From the NCBI RefSeq assembly GCF_020748465.1, contig NZ_JAHZMP010000007.1, positions 1-64,000 of the forward strand: 64,000 nucleotides of DNA. Reading direction: 5' to 3'. The notes beneath the pieces are model-generated. The model worked only from the letters and a program-made list of their open reading frames with translations. It was not told the origin of the DNA and made no database searches. Origin of the DNA: Terrisporobacter mayombei (GTDB lineage Bacteria; Bacillota; Clostridia; Peptostreptococcales; Peptostreptococcaceae). Positions 50,698 through 59,061 of this stretch are shown piece by piece (within the stretch, counting starts at the first letter, position 1; each line of letters opens with the position of its first letter). Position numbers and translations under genes: made by a program.

Positions 50698-51710
50698 GTC
50701 CAAAATTAAACTTAAAAATATTACAAAAGATTAATTCAGAAGGTGTAAATTCTGCTTTGTATATAGTTGAAGATAGACAGCTTAACTGTGAGATGATATT
50801 AAAGCAAATAGATAAGAAAAAACTAAAAGAATATAATAAATATTTTGAAGAATCTAAAAAGATATCTTCATTAAATCATCCTAATATTATAAAAATTAAC
50901 TATGCAACTTATGATGATGAGTATATTTATATAACCATGCCTTATTATAGAAAAGGATCTTTAAATCATATATTGGATTCTAGAAGTTTAACAGTAAGGG
51001 AAATTATAAAATACTCTTTAGACTTTCTTTCAGCTATTTATTACGTACACGATAATAATATAATTCATTGTGATATAAAACCAAATAATATCCTCATAGA
51101 TGATAATAATCAAGCTATACTTTGTGATTTTGGCTCTGCAATAAAACTTGATATTCACGGATGTGGTAAGTTGAAAAATGTTTATTATAAACATATAGCT
51201 CCAGAACAATGTTTTACATCGACTGTAGATGGCAGTATTGATGTTTACCAAGTTGGAACTACTTTATATAGGATGTGTAATGGGAATGAGGAATATAATA
51301 ATCAACTTAAGAGATATAAAAATCTAAATGACTTAAAAATAGCCATATCAAAGGGGAAGTTTCCTGTAAGAAAGAAATATTTACCACATATACCTAAATC
51401 TTTAATTGAAGTTATAGAAAAATGTTTACAAGTAAATAGAGAAGACAGATATGAAGATATATTAGATATTTTAAATGATTTATCAAAAATTAAGGAAAAT
51501 CTTGATTGGAGATATGATAAAAGAAGCAAAGATTACTTTACATGGATAAAAGATGATAACTATATTATATTAAAACGAGAGGATAAAATATGGTCAATAG
51601 AATCAAATATTATAAAAGATACCAAAAGTAATATGGAAGTAGAAAGTAAGGCTCAAGGATATAGAATAATAAGAAAAATTATAAAAGAGAATCAAAAAAA
51701 CCTACTTTAA
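50688..51710 (+). CDS. Hanks-type Ser/Thr protein kinase without PASTA domains
   Basis: A 340-residue cytoplasmic kinase. Ion-pair lysine in MILKQID; catalytic loop IIHCDIKPNNIL (HCD instead of the common HRD); DFG in LCDFGSAIKL; IAPEQ for the APE motif; DVYQVGTTLYRM. The glycine loop is weak (KINSEGVNSALYIVED). No membrane span or PASTA repeats: the last 80 residues are a small charged domain (WIKDDNYIILKREDKIWSI). C. difficile has such a second kinase besides PrkC, and this may be its counterpart. Preceded by a small overlapping gene. Confidence 0.88.
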   Translation: MEISPKLNLKILQKINSEGVNSALYIVEDRQLNCEMILKQIDKKKLKEYNKYFEESKKISSLNHPNIIKINYATYDDEYIYITMPYYRKGSLNHILDSRSLTVREIIKYSLDFLSAIYYVHDNNIIHCDIKPNNILIDDNNQAILCDFGSAIKLDIHGCGKLKNVYYKHIAPEQCFTSTVDGSIDVYQVGTTLYRMCNGNEEYNNQLKRYKNLNDLKIAISKGKFPVRKKYLPHIPKSLIEVIEKCLQVNREDRYEDILDILNDLSKIKENLDWRYDKRSKDYFTWIKDDNYIILKREDKIWSIESNIIKDTKSNMEVESKAQGYRIIRKIIKENQKNLL

Positions 51711-51732
51711 TCCGTTCAAGTAGGTTTTTTTA
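51699..51732 (+). terminator. Intrinsic terminator
   Basis: AACCTACTT pairs with AAGTAGGTT across the stop codon, then T residues. Confidence 0.88.
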
Positions 51733-51828
51733 TTAAAATATATTATAAAAAGGGGTTTATTAGGGAATATATTTTTTTGGGGAGTAATCAGTTATTGGGG
51801 AAATAACTGTATATTTATAATAACAAAA

Positions 51829-51835
51829 TTCGACA
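51829..51835 (-). promoter_or_regulatory. Spo0A-like box
   Basis: TTCGACA (plus), with AAAATTCGACAAAAT around it; the minus strand reads TTTTGTCGAATTTT, an extended match to the 0A box. Confidence 0.45.
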
Positions 51836-51965
51836 AAATGTGCAAGTATTTTTGACAAAAATAATATTTTTTATGAAAATTAATAACATGTTTCAATTGA
51901 GAAATAGATGTTTAGAAATATATTTCTAAATATTGGTTAAAATACTTTTAATAAGGAGGAGTATC

Positions 51966-52442
51966 ATGAAAAAGGAACTAATAATTTACATATTTATGCT
52001 AATAGTAGTATTTACTTTTAATAATGTATCTTACTCTATTAATAAAAATAACCAATTTCAAAATTCATTATATGTAAATAATATTAATGATAAAGACATT
52101 AAAATAGAAATCGCAAATGTGGAAACAATAAATAGTGCAATTAGTTTAGAAGAAATTTATGAATCTTATTCTATTATTACTATGGATATAACTAATAATG
52201 GACTAGATAATGTGGAATTATCTAATATAGATTATTTTGTTTATCAAGATAATAAAAAGTTGCAAACATTTATACAAAGTCAAAATAAATATTTAGGATT
52301 TGTAGGAACATTATCTAGTGGAGAACAGAAAGAAATAAAAATAGGGGTGGTATTAGAGAAAAAAAATACACCACTTAAGTTAGTTTTTGAGAATTTAAGT
52401 GATAGCAAAAAAGAAAAAATTATAAAAGTAATAAATATTTAA
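51966..52442 (+). CDS. Exported protein with DUF4352-like Ig fold
   Basis: A 158-residue protein with a signal peptide or single span at residues 5-22, followed by a beta-rich domain (IIYESYSIITMDITNNGLDNVELSNIDYFV in pieces, LSSGEQKEIKIGVVL) resembling telobox/DUF4352 domains of lipoproteins. It has no lipobox cysteine. The open frame begins at 51933, but ATG 51966 with AAGGAGGAG upstream is better. Stands alone after a Spo0A-like site. Confidence 0.6.
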   Translation: MKKELIIYIFMLIVVFTFNNVSYSINKNNQFQNSLYVNNINDKDIKIEIANVETINSAISLEEIYESYSIITMDITNNGLDNVELSNIDYFVYQDNKKLQTFIQSQNKYLGFVGTLSSGEQKEIKIGVVLEKKNTPLKLVFENLSDSKKEKIIKVINI

Positions 52443-52604
52443 TTTATTCATGTTAAAAAGATTAAACAATACTTCAAAAATTTATCTTTTTCAACATATT
52501 AATCATTTATACCTTACATTTGACACAGTGTAATATTACAATTTTGTACTTTGATTTATTTTAATTTACAATGTATAATTAATTTAACGAGTAAGGAGGT
52601 ATAT

Positions 52605-53507
52605 ATGAGCTATTACGATAGTAGTGATAATAAAATAAGACGAAAAAAAATTAGTTCTAATAATTCAAATAAAAGCAGACATAATGCAGTTAGTACTAAA
52701 AATAAACAAGAAATCAATAGAGTTAATAGAAAAGAAATAGATAAAGATTTTGAATTAGAAAAAGAATTATTCTATAAAAAAAGAGATAAAAAAAGACGTA
52801 AAAGAAATAATATTATAAAAAAATGTTTAACTATTTTTCTAATGTTAACATTCATAGGAAGTATATTTGCCTCTGTATTAGTAGCTGTTTCACTTAAGGG
52901 AACTCCTGATGTGACTAAAGACTTAATTTACAATAGTTATGTAACTCAAAATGTAGTTCCAGTCAATGAAATACCAGATGACTTGAGACAGGCTATTGTT
53001 GCCACAGAAGATAAGAGATTTTATAAACATAAAGGAGTCGATTTTAGATCTTTAGCTAGATCTGTTGTTAATAATATTTTATCGGAATCAACACAAGGTG
53101 GAAGCACCATTGATATGCAAGTATCAAAAAACTTGTTAACTAGTGAAGAGAGAACTATGAAACGTAAAATTAGAGATATGTATAATGCTATGCAGATGAA
53201 TAAAATAATGACAAAAGATGAAATCCTATCTGCTTATTTAAATAATATATACTTTGGGAAAGCAAGTTATGGTGTGGCAGATGCAGCAAAAGCTTATTTT
53301 GGGAAAAATGTTAGAGATTTAAATTTAGGTGAATGTGCTATGTTAGCAGGAATAACAAATAATCCAGCAAAATTCATGCAACACGATGAGGCAAAAAGAA
53401 GGCAAAAAGTCGTGTTAAAACATATGTATGATCAAGGTTATATAAATGATGATGAATATAGGGAAGCTCTTAGTGACCCAACACCTTTTAAATCTGAAAT
53501 TGCATAA
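52605..53507 (+). CDS. Monofunctional peptidoglycan glycosyltransferase (GT51)
   Basis: A 300-residue membrane enzyme polymerising lipid II into glycan chains, without a penicillin-binding transpeptidase domain. A basic cytoplasmic tail of 80 residues (KKRDKKRRKRNN) and one span (about 84-108) precede the GT51 domain: VATEDKRFYKHKGVD with the catalytic Glu, GGSTIDMQVSKNLL, RKIRDMYNAMQMNKIMTKDEILSAYLNNIYFG (in pieces). In the motif usually RKxxE the last residue is D here. GTAAGGAGG sets the start at 52605; the frame is open upstream from 52551. Confidence 0.9.
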   Translation: MSYYDSSDNKIRRKKISSNNSNKSRHNAVSTKNKQEINRVNRKEIDKDFELEKELFYKKRDKKRRKRNNIIKKCLTIFLMLTFIGSIFASVLVAVSLKGTPDVTKDLIYNSYVTQNVVPVNEIPDDLRQAIVATEDKRFYKHKGVDFRSLARSVVNNILSESTQGGSTIDMQVSKNLLTSEERTMKRKIRDMYNAMQMNKIMTKDEILSAYLNNIYFGKASYGVADAAKAYFGKNVRDLNLGECAMLAGITNNPAKFMQHDEAKRRQKVVLKHMYDQGYINDDEYREALSDPTPFKSEIA

Positions 53508-53513
53508 ATAATT

Positions 53514-53548
53514 AAAATGTCAATAAGTAAGACTTGTTGGCATTTTTT
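53514..53548 (+). terminator. Weak intrinsic terminator
   Basis: AAAATGTCAA pairs with TTGGCATTTT with a G-U pair, then T residues. Confidence 0.65.
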
Positions 53549-53632
53549 AGTATATAGTCTTGATATTTAGTTTTTTCATATTATAATAAAATTAATGCTA
53601 TTTTAAATTTATAAAATAAAAGAGGTGACTAA

Positions 53633-54049
53633 ATGTTTAAATTTACTTATGATGAAAAAGAATACATATTAAATGATGAAAATTTTGATGAATTAATCAA
53701 CGATGATGACAAGCCAGTTGAAGGTATTGGTAAGGACATGATTATAGAATTACTAAATAACTCTCCAGAAGAAATAGCATTTGATGAAGAGTTTTATATA
53801 GAAGCATGTCCGAAGTGTTTAAAAGGAATAAAAGAGAAAGAAAAATTCTTCCCATTTTTAGAATATCATTTATATATTTACACTAAAGGAGGCAAATATA
53901 TAATAAGCACTATAGACAAAGATTACCAAGGAAAGTCATTTAACAAACTACATAGAGCAAATCTTGTAAACGATAGTTATATCGTGAGTATAATCATATG
54001 TAAACATTGTAATGATTACATAATACAAATAGAAAACTGTGAAGTGTAA
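53633..54049 (+). CDS. Small protein with a zinc-ribbon-like cysteine set
   Basis: A 138-residue acidic protein. CPKC (residues about 61-64) and CKHC (about 123-126) are separated by 58 residues and could form one zinc site. YHLYIYTKGGKYII and SYIVSIIICKHC are beta-rich. No signal peptide, membrane span or family recognised. AGAGGTGA lies before the ATG. Confidence 0.6.
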   Translation: MFKFTYDEKEYILNDENFDELINDDDKPVEGIGKDMIIELLNNSPEEIAFDEEFYIEACPKCLKGIKEKEKFFPFLEYHLYIYTKGGKYIISTIDKDYQGKSFNKLHRANLVNDSYIVSIIICKHCNDYIIQIENCEV

Positions 54050-54064
54050 TAAAACATATATCCT

Positions 54065-54092
54065 AGACATATCTTTTGATATGTCTTTTTTA
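54065..54092 (+). terminator. Intrinsic terminator
   Basis: AGACATATC pairs with GATATGTCT, then T residues. Confidence 0.88.
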
Positions 54093-54250
54093 TAATTCAA
54101 ATTGCTTAATATGAAAGTAATTTACTAATGCAATGACTCAAGCAACGTAGACATCTAAAGAAGTAGAGAATTTTTATATTTAATTCTTAAATTAGATTAC
54201 TATTTTTTACATTTATTTGATATGATTAATTGGGGGGAGGGAATAATATC

Positions 54251-54937
54251 ATGAATAAAATAATTAAGGTTACAGCTAGATTATTATTGGGATTTATAGT
54301 ATACGGATTAGCTATAGTAGTAATGATACATGCAAATATTGGGCTAAGTCCATGGGATGTGCTTCATCAAGGTATCTCTTTAAAAACAGGTCTTACTATG
54401 GGGCAAATATCCATAGGAGTGGGAGTTGTAATTATAATAATTGATGCATTTATGGGTGAAGGTATTGGATTTGCTACTTTAGGAAATGTATTTCTTATAG
54501 GTACGTTTTTAGATATATTTGAAGGGTTAAATATAGTACCGTATGCAAATAATTTATTTACAGGTATTATTATGATGTTAATAGGAATAATTTTAGCAGC
54601 AATAGCTACTGTATTATACTTAAAACCAGCTCTTGGTAGTGGACCTAGAGATGGTTTAATGTTAGCTATAAATAAACGATCATCAAAATCTGTAGGTACA
54701 ATAAGAACAATTATAGAATTAACAGCATTAACAGTAGGCTGGTTTTTAGGAGGAAGTGTAGGAATTGGTACAATAATAAGTGGATTTGGATTAGGTTATG
54801 CTATACAAATTGCTTTTAAAATAAGTCATATTGATTCTAAATTACTAACTCATGAAAGTGTTATTCAAAGTATAAAATCTTTAAAAAGTAAAAATAATAT
54901 TCAAGTTGAAACTTGTATGGAAGTTGAAGAAGAATAA
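54251..54937 (+). CDS. YczE/YitT-like membrane protein
   Basis: A 228-residue membrane protein with five to six spans. Motifs match the YczE group (COG2364): ANIGLSPWDVLHQGIS near the N-terminus and the mirrored ALGSGPRDGLMLAIN in the second half, suggesting an internal duplication. Proteins of this group have no established transport activity; Bacillus YczE affects bacillomycin production. A G-rich ribosome binding site (GGGGGGAGGG) lies upstream of ATG 54251, which is preferred to the TTG at 54230. Confidence 0.82.
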   Translation: MNKIIKVTARLLLGFIVYGLAIVVMIHANIGLSPWDVLHQGISLKTGLTMGQISIGVGVVIIIIDAFMGEGIGFATLGNVFLIGTFLDIFEGLNIVPYANNLFTGIIMMLIGIILAAIATVLYLKPALGSGPRDGLMLAINKRSSKSVGTIRTIIELTALTVGWFLGGSVGIGTIISGFGLGYAIQIAFKISHIDSKLLTHESVIQSIKSLKSKNNIQVETCMEVEEE

Positions 54938-54940
54938 AAA

Positions 54941-54971
54941 GAGAAGCTACTATTCGGTAGCTTCTTTTTTA
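54941..54971 (+). terminator. Bidirectional terminator
   Basis: AGAAGCTAC pairs with GTAGCTTCT, with T residues on one side and A residues on the other, between convergent genes. Confidence 0.85.
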
Positions 54972-54995
54972 TTTTAAAATTTTTATATTAAATAT

Positions 54996-55310
54996 TTATT
55001 TTTCAACAAACATATCACAGCTAGCATTACCGCTGTTTATTTTTATTTTTTTTGCGCTACAGTACTTATTATCATTGTATGAGCATTTTATTGCATCGCA
55101 TTTTATATTTTGTATAGTGGTAGGATCTAACTTATTTTCACCGTAAATAGAACTAGTAAACTGCTGATAGTCCTTTTCTTTAAAAGTAGAACAGTAAGTG
55201 TCATCAATATCATCTGCAAGAAAACCATCAATACTTATTCTTCCAGCATAACAATAATTACCATTGTTATGTATACATCTAGTCGCATCACATCTTAAAC
55301 TGGTATCCAA
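54996..55310 (-). CDS. Protein with two DUF1540 cysteine-rich motifs
   Basis: A 104-residue protein made of two copies of the small DUF1540 motif: LRCDATRCIHNNGNYCYAGRI with CSTF (first copy), and IKCDAIKCSYNDNKYCSAKKI with CDMF (second copy). Such motifs look like small metal-binding folds and are common in Clostridia, but their function is unknown. It starts with TTG at 55310 after GGAGGT. It lies about 60 bases downstream of the HNH-like gene on the same strand. Confidence 0.82.
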   Translation of the reverse strand: MDTSLRCDATRCIHNNGNYCYAGRISIDGFLADDIDDTYCSTFKEKDYQQFTSSIYGENKLDPTTIQNIKCDAIKCSYNDNKYCSAKKIKINSGNASCDMFVEK

Positions 55311-55374
55311 TTTTTAGACCTCCTTCACAAACTATATTAAAAATAATATATGTAAGTTGTATTATTTTATACAA

Positions 55375-55812
55375 TTACTTTTTATTTATTGGAAAACATT
55401 TGCTACATAAAACAATCACATCCTTATCTGTTTCTCGGCCTAATTTTTTATTTATATGATATACATCTACATTTTCCATACTATCGCAAATAGTGCAGGT
55501 ATGGTTGTGTTTTTTTAGAGTATTTTCTTTAAATAATTGCCAATATAATGAGTTAAGATAGTCTTCATATTTAATTCTAAGGCTAGTTTCTAAAAAATCT
55601 AAATATAAATAATCTAAATCATAAGTTGTTAAATTAGTGTGTTCCTGATCAAAGAACTTACAACAGTCTGTTGGTTTTGGAATTTTATTATTAATTATAC
55701 ATTTTATATAATATCTAAAGTTTTCATCGGGACCTTCCAAACTTAAATGAGTGCAAAAAGTACAACAGTTCTTTGGTAATTTATCCTCTAAAATTTTATT
55801 TTCATTTTTCAT
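55375..55812 (-). CDS. HNH-like zinc-finger protein
   Basis: A 145-residue protein. The C-terminus has a degenerate HNH-type fold: CTICDSMENVDVYHINKK, then VIVLCSKCFP, where the two CxxC pairs bind zinc and the catalytic first His is aligned with Y-H. The N-terminus is a second cysteine-rich module (CCTFCTHLSL, CIINNK, CCKFFDQ). The active-site histidine/asparagine pattern is incomplete, so nuclease activity is doubtful. GGAGGG precedes the ATG. Confidence 0.7.
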   Translation of the reverse strand: MKNENKILEDKLPKNCCTFCTHLSLEGPDENFRYYIKCIINNKIPKPTDCCKFFDQEHTNLTTYDLDYLYLDFLETSLRIKYEDYLNSLYWQLFKENTLKKHNHTCTICDSMENVDVYHINKKLGRETDKDVIVLCSKCFPINKK

Positions 55813-55973
55813 AATATCCCTCCAATTTTCTAAAGGAGTAAATTTTTATATATAATACATATTAAAAACTTTTTTATATTATTACAAATTAAAAAACAAA
55901 AATATTTAACAATAAAGGATTTTAAAAAATAAAAATCAATATATATATTAAATACTTAAATTAAGGTGATATT

Positions 55974-57173
55974 ATGCAAATCTATGATTTTGATAAGAAT
56001 AGAAAAATAATAAAAATAGAATTAGAAAAAAGATTTATGAAAAGTAATGAAATAATAAATACTAAAAAAGTAAGATATAGAAGTGACAGTAAATATAAGA
56101 CAAGTGAAATATACGGTGAAAATAAAGAAATTCTAAATATTGATGAAATAAAATATCCATTTACTCATATTGAAAACAAAACTATAGGAACAAAAAAACT
56201 TAATTCTAAACATATATATAAAAGCATATCCAATAAAAATATAGATTACAATAAATTTGTTGGATGCAATTTTAATAATATTAAATTTGAAAACTGTACT
56301 TTTTGGGGAAGTGAATTTGAAAACTGTAAATTTTACAATGTAGACTTTTATTATTGTAATTTTGAAGATGAAGAAAAAACTATAGCTTTATTTAAAAAAA
56401 ATTGTGAATTTGAAAATTGTAATTTTTATAAAACAAATATGAAAAATTTGGTATTCGAATTCACTAAATTTACAGAAGTTAAATTTTCTTTAAGTAGTCT
56501 TAGAAATAGTATTTTTAATCAATGCTTTATTGAAAATATAATTTTTTCTGATTGTGATTTAAAATCTATGAAAACTATAAGAACTGATATGAATATACTG
56601 ATTTTTGAAGATGAATTTACAAGTAAGGTAGATGAAAATACATTTATTGATTTATTAAAATTAAATAAAAAGGATAAAAGCTCTTATGAGAATATATTTA
56701 AAGCATATAAAAGCATATCAGGGGTATTTGAAAAAAATAGACTATTTAATTATTCTGGCGAATATTATTATCTTGCAAAATGTGCAGAAAGAAAATCTTT
56801 AAAAGGATTTGAAAGATTAAAATCAAATTTTTTTTATTATACTTGTGGATATGGTGAAAGACCGACATTTGCTCTTATATCGTCCTTAGAAATTGTATTA
56901 ATATTTTCCATAATATATATGTTTTCTGGCCTTTGCGTTAATGAAAGGATAATTCATTATAATTTAAACATATTATCTTATTTGCCAAGAAAACTAATGT
57001 ATATGGATCTAATAGATTGTTTTTATTTTAGTTTAGTTACATTTACAACTGTGGGTTATGGGGATATATTCCCCATCGGATATAGTGTACTGTTTTCATG
57101 TGTGGAAATGTTACTAGGTGTTACTATGGTTGGTGTCTGGACAGCTACTTTAGCTAGAAAAATTACGAGATAA
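55974..57173 (+). CDS. Pentapeptide-repeat protein fused to a two-span potassium channel
   Basis: A 399-residue protein. Residues 1-80 are charged with no match; residues about 85-195 form pentapeptide repeats with an F or N every fifth position (FENCTFWGSEFENCKFYNVDF, SSLRNSIFNQCF), folding as a right-handed beta helix. After a helical linker, two membrane spans flank a pore loop: spans near 300-322 and 365-385, with the filter TTVGYGD in the fragment FSLVTFTTVGYGDIFPIG. This is a two-span potassium channel (Ion_trans_2). The usual cytoplasmic RCK domain is missing; the pentapeptide sheet may take its place. GGTGATATT before the ATG. Confidence 0.85.
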   Translation: MQIYDFDKNRKIIKIELEKRFMKSNEIINTKKVRYRSDSKYKTSEIYGENKEILNIDEIKYPFTHIENKTIGTKKLNSKHIYKSISNKNIDYNKFVGCNFNNIKFENCTFWGSEFENCKFYNVDFYYCNFEDEEKTIALFKKNCEFENCNFYKTNMKNLVFEFTKFTEVKFSLSSLRNSIFNQCFIENIIFSDCDLKSMKTIRTDMNILIFEDEFTSKVDENTFIDLLKLNKKDKSSYENIFKAYKSISGVFEKNRLFNYSGEYYYLAKCAERKSLKGFERLKSNFFYYTCGYGERPTFALISSLEIVLIFSIIYMFSGLCVNERIIHYNLNILSYLPRKLMYMDLIDCFYFSLVTFTTVGYGDIFPIGYSVLFSCVEMLLGVTMVGVWTATLARKITR

Positions 57174-57243
57174 AGATGTAATAATTGGCAAAGTAACCTT
57201 GTATATGATAAATTATATTTATTATAAAATTTAGGAGGCAAAA

Positions 57244-58935
57244 ATGAAATTTCAAGATTATAAATATGAAAGACCTAATTATGAAGAAATAAAAAAATCA
57301 TTTTTAGATTTAGTAAATAAAATAAAATCTGCTGACGATTACAAAGATCAATACGCGTACATAATGGAATTAAACAATATTAGGAAACACATTGAAACCA
57401 TGTCTACCATAGCTTCAATAAGAAATAGCATAAATACGGCAGATGAATTTTATGAAAAGGAGACAGATTATTGGGATGAACATGGTCCACTTTATACAGA
57501 ATTAAATTCAGATTTTTATAATGCTATTATTAGTTCTAAATTTAAAGAGAATATAATAAATGATTTTAGTGAACAATTTTATAAAATATGTGAATACTCT
57601 TTAAAATCTTTTTCCAAAGAAATAATACCACAATTGCAAGAAGAGAATAAATTAATGTCTAGATATACAAAACTATTAGCTTCAGCAAAAGTTAACTTTA
57701 ATGAAGAAGAGCTAAATCTATCTGGGCTTTATAAATATATGTTATCCCAAGATAGAAAAGTTAGAGAAGAATCATCTAAAGCTTACTATAATTACTTTGA
57801 AATACATGAAGAAGAATTCGATGAAATTTATAATAATTTAGTAAAAATAAGACATGACATAGCTAAAAAACTAGGATTCAGTAATTTTACAGAATTAGGT
57901 TATATAAGAATGTATAGAACAGACTACAACCCAGAAATGATAGGTGATTTAAGAAAACAAGTATTAGAATACATAGTGCCTCTTTGTAATAAGTTGTATG
58001 AAAAACAAGCTAAAAGATTAAATTTAGATAAATTAACTTATATTGATGAAAATCTAGAATTTTTAGATGGAAATCCTATCATTAAAGGTGACTCAGCTTA
58101 CATAATAGAAAATGGAATAAAAATGTACAATGAGTTATCAAAAGAAACAAAAGAATTTTTTGATTTTATGCTGGATAATGATCTTATGGATTTAGAAACT
58201 AAACATAATAAATCTGCTGGAGGTTATTGTACTTATATTCCAGATTATAAAGCTCCGTTTATTTTCTCTAATTTTAATGGAACTAGCGAAGATATGGATG
58301 TATTAACTCATGAAGCAGGACATGCATTCCAATTATTTATGTCTAGATACATAGATATGCAAGAAATAAACTTTCCAACTTTAGATAGTTGTGAAATTCA
58401 TTCCATGAGTATGGAGTTTATAACGTATCCTTGGATGAATATTTTCTTTAAAGAAGATACTCAAAAATACAAATTTGCTCATTTATGCTCAGCTATAAAA
58501 TTCTTACCTTATGGAGTTGTAGTAGATGAGTTCCAGCATATTGTTTATGATAATCCTAATATGAGCAAGGATGAAAGAAAAACCGTATGGAGAAATTTAG
58601 AGAGAAAATATCTACCACACAGGGATTATGAAGAAAATAAAATATTGGAAAAAGGATGTTGGTTCTTTAAGCAAGGACATATATACAAAGATCCATTTTA
58701 TTATATTGACTATGTATTAGCACAAATTTGTGCATTCCAATTCCTTAAAAAAATGGAAGAAAACAGACAAGAAGGATGGGAAGATTATTTGAAAATTTGT
58801 AAAGTTGGGGGAACGAAGTCTTTTCTACAAATAGTTAAAACTGGTAATTTAATATCTCCTTTTGATAATAACTGCATTGAGCTTATAATAAATAACTTAG
58901 AAATGAATATAGAAAAATTTGAAAAAAATTTATAA
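57244..58935 (+). CDS. pepF: M3 family oligoendopeptidase
   Basis: A 563-residue zinc peptidase of the thimet oligopeptidase family. The HExxH motif is in DVLTHEAGHAFQLF (about residue 358), followed by the third ligand Glu in SCEIHSMSMEFI. Such enzymes cut short peptides in the cytoplasm. AGGAGGCA precedes the ATG. It is unlinked to its neighbours except by short spacing. Confidence 0.93.
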   Translation: MKFQDYKYERPNYEEIKKSFLDLVNKIKSADDYKDQYAYIMELNNIRKHIETMSTIASIRNSINTADEFYEKETDYWDEHGPLYTELNSDFYNAIISSKFKENIINDFSEQFYKICEYSLKSFSKEIIPQLQEENKLMSRYTKLLASAKVNFNEEELNLSGLYKYMLSQDRKVREESSKAYYNYFEIHEEEFDEIYNNLVKIRHDIAKKLGFSNFTELGYIRMYRTDYNPEMIGDLRKQVLEYIVPLCNKLYEKQAKRLNLDKLTYIDENLEFLDGNPIIKGDSAYIIENGIKMYNELSKETKEFFDFMLDNDLMDLETKHNKSAGGYCTYIPDYKAPFIFSNFNGTSEDMDVLTHEAGHAFQLFMSRYIDMQEINFPTLDSCEIHSMSMEFITYPWMNIFFKEDTQKYKFAHLCSAIKFLPYGVVVDEFQHIVYDNPNMSKDERKTVWRNLERKYLPHRDYEENKILEKGCWFFKQGHIYKDPFYYIDYVLAQICAFQFLKKMEENRQEGWEDYLKICKVGGTKSFLQIVKTGNLISPFDNNCIELIINNLEMNIEKFEKNL

Positions 58936-58980
58936 AAAAAGCTAAGAATATGTAAATTACATATTCTTAGCTTTTTTTTA
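58934..58980 (+). terminator. Intrinsic terminator
   Basis: AAAAGCTAAGAATATGT pairs perfectly with ACATATTCTTAGCTTTT. Confidence 0.95.
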
Positions 58981-59061
58981 TATTTCTATCATTATTTACA
59001 AAATATTATTTGTGATATTTGGAAATTCTAAGTTTGAAGAAGTATGTTAGGAGGATAATTT

